Made by a program: the position numbers and the translations under genes
Shown here: in pieces, positions 1 through 9,529 of the stretch
Numbering within the stretch: the stretch's first letter is position 1
Layout: each line of letters starts with the position of its first letter
Assembly: GCF_041146795.1 (NCBI RefSeq)
Contig: NC_135177.1
Span: 38,084,060 to 38,148,059, forward strand
Source of the DNA: Maylandia zebra
Taxonomy: Eukaryota; Chordata; Actinopteri; Cichliformes; Cichlidae
Length of the DNA: 64,000 nt
Direction of reading: 5' to 3'
The notes under the pieces: generated by a model
Told to the model about the DNA's origin: nothing
Database searches by the model: none
Seen by the model: only the letters and a program-made list of their open reading frames with translations

Positions 1-377
1 AACGTTACCGCTGCTGCTGGGTTGAGATTCACGAGTCCGGAGTGGAATTAAAAACACGACATTCATTTAAGGTCAGGTGTTTTGTGAGCAAATGCTTTTG
101 CATATTCGTAGTGTTTCCTCCCTTCAATGAAATCTCTACTTTGCAAGTATTGCAAGTTGCCCTGTTGTCATCCGTTCTCGTAAAGTGTAACCAAACTTTT
201 GAGCGTTTGAGCCGCCGTGTTTCCTGCCAGGTAAATGACGCTCCGCAACGTGGTGACGTCATTCGGGGCGACTGGAATCGATAAGAGAATCATTTGCAAA
301 AATGGCAAACGATTCCTAGGAACTGAAACAGTGGGAACCGGTTCTCTACAAGAACCGGTCTTCGATACCCATCCCTA
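1..377 (-). mobile_element. hAT transposon end with BED zinc-finger exon fragment
   Basis: Reading the minus strand, the segment begins near 377 with TAGGGATGGGTATCG, a hAT-style terminal repeat. An open frame (262 down to 29) then encodes the start of a hAT/ZBED transposase. The BED-finger pattern is visible: a K-V-W-x-H-F stretch, C-x2-C (CNTC) and H-x4-H (HLLTKH). The element runs off the left edge, so the DDE part cannot be judged. It lies inside what should be intron 1 of the natriuretic receptor gene. Family assignment rests on the motif and the terminal sequence. Confidence 0.7.
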
Positions 378-797
378 CCAACGTGTGTGTGTTTGTGTAG
401 CAGCAGGGTGATGCTGTGCACAGATAAAGGTTTCCGATTGGACAGACCGGTGCGATCTACCTGGTGCCTGCTGGTTTTTCTGGACTAACACAAGATGTTG
501 ACAAAGCTGATTTCTAGATAATTTTTGCTGCGAGGAAAACAGCGTGGTGTGGACGTCGCATAACGTCAGTTGCGAGAATCAAAGAGAAAGCACGCCACCG
601 AAGCTCGCCACATGCTGAAAATGCCACGTCCAGGTGAGCAGCTCTCTGATTTGCTCGAGCGTGTTTGTTCACATTCAATTTTAGTTAAAACTCTGATTTG
701 ATTCAGATGACCTTAACGTACAGGTGTCATGAAGGGGGCGTCACCTACAGAGACCAGTTTGGAAGCACGTTTATTTGGCGGCCGGTCGCGGACTCAC

Positions 798-1530
798 CTC
801 GCCCGTTATCCTGGATTTTGGAGAGGATCTGGGAGTAGGTCACGGACTCCTCCATGAACACGCTTTCCTCGACGCTGATGTTGATGTTGCTCAGCTCCAT
901 GTACAGACCCTCGATGGCGAAGTAGCACGGCCGGTCATCCTTCTTGTTGTCGCTGAAGACAACCATCACCTGTTCCCGCCACCCAAAATGCTCGCAGATC
1001 CGCACTGCGAACCGCCCAAGCTTCTTGTGCGTTGGCCCCGTGTTGGTGATGGACAGGTACGTTCCGCTGGAAAATGCCACGGCCGGGGCGCCTGCCGTCA
1101 CCATGGGGACGCTCCAGTGGGTGGTGAAGAGGCCGACGGGGGAGGAGCTGTAGGAGCAGCCGGGCCCGATGAACACCCACGGGTTGTAGGCGAGTTTCAG
1201 GTCCACCGCCATGAGCGGGGCGACGGACTCGGAGCACATCCCATCCTTGTCCTGGCTGTTCTTGAAGAAGTACACAAGGTGATGGTTGGGGAGGAGCGTG
1301 GGGTCGGCGTTGATGTTTCTGACGGCCCGGTCCACGGCAGGGCCGATGCGAGGCCACGCCCACGGGTATCTGGTGTTGTTTTCTGGTAAAATGACAGCCA
1401 GTGTGATGTTCTGGAGGCGTTCGTGGTCATGCTGGGTTTGACCCAGGCCGTAAGTTCGGGCCTCCGCTGGCAGGCTGAGCAGAACCGGCAGAGCCAGCAG
1501 GAGGGTGGCGCCTTCCTTCCAGCGGGCCAT
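798..1530 (-). CDS. npr1: Natriuretic peptide receptor (guanylate cyclase receptor), first coding exon, partial
   Basis: This is the first coding exon of a membrane receptor guanylate cyclase that binds natriuretic peptides and makes cGMP. The chosen start (1530) gives a hydrophobic signal peptide of about 24 residues. The N-terminal half of the ANF-receptor ligand-binding domain follows, with conserved stretches RYPWAWPRIGPAV, AVDLKLAYNP, FIGPGCSYSS and DDRPCYFAIEGLY. Possible N-glycosylation sites are NIT, NNT and NIS. The exon ends at a GTGAGT donor just below 798, right after DNGR, where vertebrate NPR genes end exon 1. The transmembrane, kinase-homology and cyclase domains lie outside the window. 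An in-frame ATG upstream (1644) would add 38 residues before the signal peptide and is less likely. npr1 is preferred over npr2 partly because the neighbours are 1q21-type genes; sequence alone does not exclude npr2. Confidence 0.8.
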
Positions 1531-1649
1531 CCTCCACCCACAGGTGGTCCACGTCCACCGCAGCTGGGTAACCGAGCGCCGCGAGCTGCAGAGACACAAC
1601 AGAGGCATTAGCCAGGCCTGAGGTGTGAAACTCGCTGTAAGCAAAGCCT

Positions 1650-3100
1650 AATCACATGCTGAGCACAGCGCGAGCTGCCGCCACGCCTCACCTCACTCCA
1701 ACAATCTGCTCCGTCAGTCCTTAAAGGCCTCGCCGAGGCGGGGGAGACAAACTCCCTGAAGCGTTCCTGGAAGACCGTCCACCCTCTAAACAAACAAGAT
1801 GAAGCCGCCGTGATGTCAGACAAATACGCGCCATCGGTCGGCCTCATGAGCGCCAGACCTGCCTGTGCTAAAGTGAGACCGCCATTGAAGCTTCATACCA
1901 TAATTTATTTATACAGCACTTTAAAAACAACACATGGCTGACCAGCAGAAATAATAAAAATACAATAAATAAATAACAATAACAGTGTCAGTTACCCACT
2001 GAGTCAAAGGCCAGTGAATAAAAATGAGTTTTGCACTGATGTGCAGAGGAGGCTTCGGGGCCACAGCAGCGGACGCACGTTTCAGCCGTGATTTAGGGGC
2101 TGAGACCGTCCACTGCAGGAAAACACGCTCCTCGTCACGCCTCGTTCACACACACACACTAACACAGACTGGGGCAGCCAGGTTTCGAACCACCAACCTT
2201 CTGATCAGTGGATGCTGAACCTCCTGAGCCACAGCCGCCCCTAAAACAACCTGAACGTGGAGCAGCTCAGGGCGTCAGACACACTGTGGATGGGGGTGGA
2301 TGTGGGTGATGGGTTCGTGCTTGTCTCCCAGTGCAGCTTTCAGCACAGAGGCAGGCTCAGAGGTGCCACTCTGCCACGCCAGTTGCTCATCCTGCATCTG
2401 TGACCGTGTGCACACGGGATCACCTGCGGGCACGTTGGCACTAACGGGCTTCCATACACGCCGTGCCTGAAAGCGTCTGCGCCCGCGGACCGCAGCTGTC
2501 CGTCCTCGGGCTTCCTGAACTTTGCCCCCGGAGGAAAAGTGTGTCTCCAAACTTTAACGCTGTAAAAACACGTTCAGAGATAAAAACACGGAACTTCAGC
2601 ACACTTACATTCAGCGCGTTCACGTGCGCGCAGATCAGCTGTAAATCCTCCAAGTCCGCTCAGGTCACAGGCACGAGCCCTCCGGAGTGTCAGCCCGAGC
2701 CCACTCAGCTCCCACTGCCACACAGCGGCGGAGCAGCCGGACCGACCACAGCCTTCAGGGCGGAGAGCCGGGGAGGAGCGGGGGAGGAGCGGGGGGAGGA
2801 ACCAGACCAGGGCTGCACAGCAGAGGCAAACAGCCTCTACAGCCCAGCGGCGCTGTCACTGCGCCCTCTGGTGGCCGCCTGCAGTTCCTCTGGTGTCCAG
2901 CAGAGGCAGCAGAGCGTCAGTCTCCACAGACGCCCATGTTATCAGAATCAGATCATTTATGAGGAAATGATGTGTTTACAGTCGCTCCAAGACAATGAGA
3001 GCAACAGATTGAACCAGTGAAATAATGTATTATACAGTTACAAACATAAGAAATCGCTCAATTATAAACATCCAGAGTATTACAGAGGTGAAATATATAT
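1650..3100. other. Upstream flank of npr1; no gene seen, one SINE fragment
   Basis: This stretch lies upstream of the npr1 start and holds no convincing coding exon. The region 2640-2900 is relatively GC-rich. A partial tRNA-derived SINE sits at about 2155-2245 and is listed separately. AT-rich sequence with AATAAA-like words appears near 1950-1985. Confidence 0.4.
2155..2245 (-). mobile_element. tRNA-derived SINE fragment (5' part)
   Basis: On the minus strand this reads as a tRNA-like head: GGGGCGGCTGTGGCTCAGG (A-box region), then GGTTCGAAACC (B-box-like). Only the head is present. The same head type recurs at 3905-4115 in this window. It is a pol III SINE relic, not a functional tRNA, since no cloverleaf completes. 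Confidence 0.6.
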
Positions 3101-3119
3101 GATTGACATTTTAATTTTT

Positions 3120-3760
3120 TTAAACGAACTTTATTTAGAACAATAACAATGACAATCTCAAAGAGACAAGCGACATATTGAATCATTCAGAACAGAATCC
3201 CACCTCCTTTTTCTTTTCTCCCAATCAGAGGAATACACATCACTGCCACAGTTGGTACACCACGATGAAATCGACAATAACTGAAAGTAAACACACATAC
3301 ACACACAGACATATATATGTATACATGTCTGTGTGTATAAATGTGTACGTATGCATATACACACGCATCTACATAATAATAATAATATAAAAAGATGAAT
3401 AACCAATACAAAAATAACTAAATAACAATAAAAAAGAATGAAAAACAAGGAACAGAAATAAAGGAGACAAGGGGATCACAAACTCTCTACAAGTGAGGTT
3501 CCATAAACAAGACACATAACTTAAATAAGGGGCTAAGAGAAATCAAACTCTTCTAAAAAACTATGCAGTTTGATTGCTCGGAGCTTATTTATTAGCTTAA
3601 GAGATTTACAGGAGTTAGTTTTTAAGAGCAGGCCATGAAGGGGGGATTTAGCATATCGGCATTTATGAATGTAATGCTTTGTTATAATAATGATATATGA
3701 TTGACCTGTGAATTTCACCGTGTGCTGTGCGTTAGATGGAGCTGTACAGAAATCCACAGA
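3120..3760 (-). mobile_element. Degraded LINE 3' region (L1/Tx1-like)
   Basis: A minus-strand open frame (3757-3533) resembles the C-terminal end of fish L1/Tx1-type ORF2 proteins: basic and aromatic-rich, with ITKHYIHKCRYAKS followed by a hydrophobic helix and K/R-rich end. An A/T-rich 3' tail continues to about 3120. It includes a CACATA-type simple repeat at 3290-3365. Assignment is from general resemblance only. Confidence 0.4.
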
Positions 3761-3904
3761 CAGTGGTGCATTATGGGTAATCTCAGTCTCTCACTGAACG
3801 TGCTCCTGTGACTGGCCAGCACGTCATTGAGTGGGTGGGCGGTATTATCCAGCATCGTCCTTATCTTGGACAAACATCCACCTCTCTGACACCACCCTAA
3901 TAGG

Positions 3905-4115
3905 GTCCAGCTTTGAGGTAGAGCAGGTCACCTACTGATCAGAAGGTTGGTGGTTCAATCCCTGCATGCTAAGTATCCTAACCTCCGATGCATCCATCAG
4001 AGTATGAATGTGTCTGCATGTAGTCAGAAAGCACCAAGTATGGTGCACGTTGTACAGAGCGCTTTGAGTACTCTGGAGTAGAAAAGTGCTGTATAAGAAT
4101 CAGTCCACTTAGTAT
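3905..4115 (+). mobile_element. tRNA-derived SINE
   Basis: The segment has a tRNA-like head with the B-box-like GGTGGTTCAATCCC. Its tail, GAGCGCTTTGAGTACTCT...AAAAGTGCTGTATAAGAA, is the common 3' end of this fish SINE/LINE-mobilised family. It is diverged and is the same head type as the fragment at 2155-2245. Confidence 0.6.
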
Positions 4116-4314
4116 TTAACACCAGTGTCCACATCTCTTCTTCGCCAGTTTGTCAGCTAACTTGTGTTAGTAACAGGCCATCTTTACTCGCCGTACTAAG
4201 TAACTATGGATAACTTACCATACTGTCCTTGTGGTCTCTGGATTCACCACTGCCTGCAGCCCGCTCACTTCTTGGACGCTGGTCACCACCTTTCCCCATC
4301 TGCCTGGATCTCCA

Positions 4315-4640
4315 GATGGCGACCGTGGCTCAGGGGGTTGGGAAGCGTATCTGTAACCGGAAGGTCGCCGGTTCGATCCCTGGGCTCTCTGTCCTGGTCG
4401 TTGTGTCCTTAGGCAAGACACTTTACCCTACTTGCCTACTGGTGCTGGCCAGAGGGGCCGATGGCGCGATATGGCAGCCTCGCTTCTGTCAGTCTGCCCC
4501 AGGGCAGCTGTGGCTACACCTGTAGCTGCCTCCACCAGTGTGTGAATGTGAGAGTGAATGAATAGTGGCATTGTAAAGCGCTTTGGGTGCCTTGAAAAGC
4601 GCTATATAAATCCAATCCATTATCATTATTATTATCAATC
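4315..4640 (+). mobile_element. tRNA-derived SINE, full-length copy
   Basis: The head reads GCGACCGTGGCTCAGGG (A box), then GGTCGCCGGTTCGATCCC (B box). A body with a CCTTAGGCAAGACACTTTACCC-type stretch follows, and the tail AAAGCGCTATATAAATCCAAT ends in a TTATTATTATC run. It is the same family as the copies at 27540-27827 and 56955-57292, allowing direct comparison of three copies. The internal pol III boxes are intact by eye. Confidence 0.75.
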
Positions 4641-4954
4641 AGCCTGGAGGTTGTTTACACCCTTGCTGGATGTTCACCCGGCTATCCACGCTTCTCTTCA
4701 TGCCATTACCACTCCACCTGCCATAACTCAGTCTGTCTCCTCATCTACACCCCGGGCTTCCTGAGCCTCTGCTGATAAACCTTTCCCTCTGTTCACAGAG
4801 CCCCGCACATCTGACACACGTTGTAGCAGTACCTCTCTGGGTTTTCTTTGTGTCACCAAATAAAGCTTGTGAGAAACCTTACCATTGCTTCCCGTACTCA
4901 TATCCATATCTGGGTCCACGTCCACGTATTGGTCTCTGAGCCCCGTAACACTCA

Positions 4955-6080
4955 CAGGTCAATTCAATTCTGTTTTATTTAAATAGCGCCAAATCACAAC
5001 AAAAGTCACCTCAAGATGCTTCGTATTGTACGGTAGACCCCACAATAATACATACAGAGAAAAACCCAGCAATCATATGACCCCTATGAGCAGCACTTTG
5101 GTGACAGTGGGAAGGAAAAACTCCCTTTTAACAGGAAGAAACCTCCGGCAGAACCAGGCTCAGGGAGGGGCGGGGCCATCTGCTGTGATTGGTTGGGGTG
5201 AGAGAAGGAAGACAGGATAAAGACATGCTGTGGAAGAGAGACAGAGGTTAATAACAGATATGATTCAATGCAGAGAGGTCTGTGAACACATAGTGAGTGA
5301 GAAAGGTGACTGGAAAGGAGAAACTCAATGCATCATGCCCCCGGCAGCCTACGTCTATTGCAGCATAACTAAGGGAGGATTCAGGGTCACCTGGTCCAGC
5401 CCTAACTATATGCTTTAGCAAAAAGGAAAGTTTGAAGCCTGATCTTGAAAGTAGAGATAGTGTCTGTCTCCTGAATCCAAACTGGAAGCTGGTTCCACAG
5501 AAGAGGGGCCTGAAAACTGAAGGCTCTGCCTCCCATTCTACTTTTAAATACTCTAGGAACAACAAGTAGGCCTGCAGAGCGAGAGCCAAGTGCTCTAATA
5601 GGGTGATATGGTACTACAAGGTCATTAAGATCAGATGGGGCCTGATTATTTAAGACCTTGTATGTGAGGAGCAGGACTTTGAATTCACGGACAGAGCTGG
5701 GTGTCAAATGTATGCTATGCCTTCTGATGCTGCTGCCTAAGGGAAGCATGTATAATGTAAACAGAATTGGTCTGTTTGGAAGCTGACACAGTCTCTATGG
5801 AGATGGGTTTTTGGGGGGGTAGCAGGAGGAGAGAAGCTGCAGAGAGGCGTGTAAGACTGCAGCTCTGCTTCCTGGTCCCAACTCTGGATAGTCATATTTT
5901 GGGGGGTTTAATAAATTTGTCCATATTTCTAGAAATGAGAGCTGCTCCATCCAAAGTGGGATGGATGCCGTCTCTCCTAACAAGACCAGGTTTCCTCCAG
6001 AAGGTTTGCCAATTATCTATGAAGCCCACTTTGGTTTTTTTAAACAAATTAAATGGAGAATCTGCACCTTCAACATAACA
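4955..6080 (-). mobile_element. Internally deleted CR1/Rex1-type LINE
   Basis: On the minus strand, one part (about 6080-5890) encodes an SGNH-esterase-like end (GLVRRDGIHPTLDGAALISRNM), as found in CR1-clade ORF1 proteins. The next coding part (5749-5402) is the extreme C-terminus of an ORF2 protein (RALGSRSAGLL, GGRAFSFQAPLLWNQLP, FKIRLQTFLF). A long 3' untranslated region follows, containing a CTGGTTCTGCCGGAGG-type segment, down to about 4955. Most of the endonuclease and reverse transcriptase is absent, so the copy is dead. The clade name is inference. Confidence 0.65.
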
Positions 6081-6587
6081 GTTGTGCCATTTGAAAAGTG
6101 TCACTTTCAGCATTAAGGCACATCTTTTATTCTGAAGGCAGTCATTCCCCCCCCCCCCGACCATGACCCTTGGTCCTGAGAGAGTCCTCTGTGCAGACTG
6201 TGTGTGACAGAGGTTTGCAGCTGTATATAGGTGCACTGCTTATAATAAGAGTATGTTCATGGTGGGGTGAGTTGGACCTGTTGTGGTTTAAGAACCAGCT
6301 TTAAAAACAGAAGCAAAGAAAAAGCTCCTCACTCTGAACGTGTTTCAATAAAACATAAAGAATGAAGTATTGATTTTGCTCAAATATGCACTTCCTGGGT
6401 TCATTTGTGTTCCTGCAGCTTCCAGTGTCTCAGAAAATCTTCTTCAGAGTGAACATGAAGAGCAGGATCAGCTGGGAACATGTGACCAGGTGCTGATGTA
6501 CTTCCTGTTAGGACACCAAACATGAATTATAGATTTCCTTCCAGCTGGAATCAAACATCAATCAAACATCCCCAACAGGCACGTGCA

Positions 6588-6612
6588 GGGGGGGGGGGGG
6601 GGGGGGGGGGGG
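6588..6612. repeat. Poly-G run
   Basis: There are about 24 consecutive G (C on the other strand), joined to GGCTGGAGGGGCTTGAGCACC. This looks like the end of a transposable element. Length may be unreliable in an assembly. Confidence 0.8.
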
Positions 6613-7484
6613 CTGGAGGGGCTTGAGCACCCGCCCCTTTCCTGATGGGTGCCCAAAGTGCCCTTTTGTTGAGGCAACCTAAACAAAATAATTATTTATT
6701 TATTATTTATTTATTTGTTAGAGTCCTGTCTGTGCCCCTCAACAATAATATTTATCTATTAATCACAGTTTTGCTAAATAAAAGGATCGGGCTTGCATTT
6801 GCATCACATTTGTTTTCCACTTCTGGATACAATTCAGAAAGTCTAGATTCAGAGAAATGCTCCCTGTGTATGACCTTAAATTGAATAAGTCCAAGAGGAG
6901 CACAGGAGGTGGACGATCGTACCCTCGCTATAGCCTGTTCCCAAGACTCCTCATGGATTTGAATTCCTAGTTCTCCTTCCCGTGGACACTTAAGCTTAAC
7001 ATTAGAGTGGTTACCAAAAGACGGGATAGTATCATAGAGTTTCGAAATGGTTCCTCTGTGATGAGGAATAAATAATAGCGTAGTTTCCCACTGCTGTTCT
7101 GGAGGCAAAGAGGGAAATTTGGGAAACACTTGGCAACAAAATTTCGAATTTGAAAATAGTGAAACAAATGGGTGGTAGGGAGATCGTACCGAGAGGCACA
7201 GAGAGACTTGATGAATTTAAGAATCTTATGATTTAATAAAGAAATTTGCACAGAGACGGTAAAATTCTGATGACTGATAACGTAGATGAATACAACAGAC
7301 GAGGAACAGGCGTTTAAATGCACAAAGGAGACAGTCAGAGACAACTCGGGACAACTGGAGACATTTAAGGATGCAGGGACTGACAGAGACGACGTCTCAT
7401 CGTGACGAGTAAAGTTTATCTTGCTCTGGCTGGGCAGCTCTCTGGGTGCTCAGCACCCCCAAAGCTCTGATTGTATCGCCCCTG
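6612..7484 (-). mobile_element. Composite of L1-like LINE remnant and hAT end
   Basis: The minus strand from 7484 begins CAGGGGCGATACAATC and continues TTTGGGGGTGCTGAGCACCC. This is the same terminal module as the element at 51714-54110. The similarity ends near 7202 at CTCTGTGCCT. From there two overlapping frames (7344-6967 and 7129-6752) look like the C-terminal part of an L1-type ORF2, with PLGLIQFKVIHREHF and SRLSELYPEVENKCD. At least one frameshift separates them. It is non-functional. Confidence 0.55.
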
Positions 7485-7489
7485 TTCTT

Positions 7490-8550
7490 CAGTCCTAGAA
7501 CTGAAGAAGCTTCTCGGATGAGAGGTGAAACGTCTTCAAGCAACTTAAAGATTTACTCTACTAAGTACACGCTTAATGTACTTGTGCTACTTTCTGATAC
7601 TGTTTGACTTTATTCTGGATCAACAGATTGTACTTTGTACTGCACAGGATTTATTTTTAAGATTTAGTTTCTTATTTGTGTTATAGAAACCATGCACAGC
7701 TGCAAGGATGCGATGACGTATCACGCGTCCTTCTGGAAGTGCAGCTCCACAGCACAAGTACATTTACTTGGATGACACCAGGGGGCGACACAGAGCCTGT
7801 CAGCCATCTTATAGCAAGTTAAACATAAACAAAGGTTAAAAATAGTTTCTTTCTTATAATTCCAAATTTATTTTTATTATAAATAAACAAACAATAAAAG
7901 TAATAAACTGAAAATAAGATAAGAACTCACTAAAAATAAAAGCGATTCAGATAACAGTCAGTCCACTGTGAGTTTCTTTATCATCCATCGTTACTCAGCA
8001 GGAAGTCTTCGCCCCCCCCCCCCCCCCCCCCCCCCCCCCCCACTATTGGAGCCGCCATTTCAGCAGGAAGTAGAAGTGCCCCCCCCCTTTCAGGATTGTG
8101 TCATCAATTATTCAACAGGAAAGGCTGTAAATATTCAAAAAGATGTCACATCCAGCCTGACTGCAGGGACTTCATCACCCACGAGCCCCGTGGGGTTGGC
8201 TGGGACTGTATGTTGAACACGTCTTCATTATTCACTCGTCATTAGCGTCACGTTTAAACCTGCTGATGCTTCTGTTCCAAGAGACCTCAGAATAAGGTTT
8301 TTTGAGGCCTTCCTGCACTACGATGGCCACCTGCTCACCTGCTCTTGTGTGATGGTTCACTGACAGCTTTACAATGAGAGAATAAGACCATTAGAGCTCT
8401 CAGAAAGGCCCACCGGTACAAGGAACAGACTCCACAGGCACCTCTTGATAAGAGACCTTCGGGTTTATTAAAGGCAGCTTTTTTCAGCCCGCTCAGTTTC
8501 CCTGCTGTGGTTCGACCGGCAGCTGCTGAAGGCGTCAGCGAGTGCAGTGT
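7490..8550. other. Intergenic, no gene seen
   Basis: No supported exon is present. The stretch holds short repeat debris and a long poly-C tract (8012-8041). It separates the LINE/hAT composite from a Tc1 remnant. Confidence 0.5.
8012..8041. repeat. Poly-C run
   Basis: About 30 C in a row. A shorter C7 run follows at about 8079. Homopolymer length in an assembly should be treated cautiously. Confidence 0.85.
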
Positions 8551-8740
8551 AAAGCTTTGAGGAAATATTCTGTGGACTGATGAGACAAAGCTGAACTCTG
8601 GAAAGTTTGAGTCCAGTTACATCAGCACGACACTAACAGAGGATTTCATAAAGAGAACATCCCAGCAGCAGCAGCTGTGGTGGTGGTCCGACTCGCTGTA
8701 ACTGAGGGAACCATGAATGCTGCTCTGAGGAGGAAGTATT
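8300..8740 (+). mobile_element. Tc1/mariner transposase remnant
   Basis: The stretch at 8560-8740 reads as decayed Tc1-family coding sequence. ATTCTGTGGACTGATGAGAC encodes the ILWTDET motif that carries a catalytic aspartate. Downstream segments still match the usual order (FESxYI, then TEDFIKRT, then an LREP-like stretch before a MNAAL-type end). The frame is broken in several places. The preceding 8300-8420 probably belongs to the same relic. Confidence 0.6.
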
Positions 8741-9065
8741 TACAGGCTAGCTTTGTTTGATGATCTGAAACATGAAGAAGAAATCATGGAGGGCCAGTTT
8801 AGCATATGCACCAAAACACGACATGGATGAGAAGGTAAGACGGATATTTAAGGGTGAAAGCCGGCGGTAGGATCTCATTATTTTCTTATTACCGAGCAAG
8901 TGTCTCCATGCTGTCACTGCAAGAATCCCAAAGCTGAAAAATGAACCCTTCTGGAGCACTCTGACCCTGTGATACCAAGAAGAGCTGGAACCACGCGTAA
9001 GAAATGAGGCCTCATTTATTGGAAAGAAAGGTGCTCGCCAAGCTCCACCCACAGAGCATTCTGGA

Positions 9066-9071
9066 TTTATT
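9066..9071 (-). terminator. Candidate polyadenylation signal for the RDH-like gene
   Basis: TTTATT on the plus strand is AATAAA on the minus strand, about 460 nt beyond the stop codon. Another AATAAA lies at 9015-9020. Either could serve. No transcript evidence is available. Confidence 0.3.
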
Positions 9072-9529
9072 ATTACTGAATCTATCAAACACACACAGAG
9101 TATAGAAACAGTCAAACTGTCTTTAATAACACCCAAAGCTTCACGTCCACACAGCTGAACTCCACACATCAGCAACCAGTAAAGAGGAGGACACAGGAAG
9201 TCAGCGAAAGCATCAAAAGAGGAAAGCATGAAGATACGTGATGGAATAATAAACATACAATGGAGAAAAAACGAAGGAAAAGTCAGGAAATATTTAGGGA
9301 GCAGTGAGGGGACAGCGAGGGGACAGTCGGGGGACATGGAGGTTTATGTTGCACATGAGAGTCCAGGTTCTGGAGGACAGGACAAATATCAGCAGCTGGA
9401 ACATCTGGGACTCAAACGGGGCAACAACACAGAGCTTCATTTGTCTCTACAAGAGGTAAATCTGTTTGTTTCTGTCCTCATTTGTCCGCAGTCTGCAGCT
9501 CCATTGCTTCGTGTGTCAGAGGTTAAAGG

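Noticed and set aside
775..1389. 204-codon plus-strand frame
   Set aside because: Shadow of the GC-rich minus-strand npr1 exon; no domain or splice structure.
1531..1644. N-terminal extension of npr1 to an upstream in-frame ATG
   Set aside because: It would bury the hydrophobic signal peptide 38 residues into the protein; the ATG at 1530 places it at the N-terminus.
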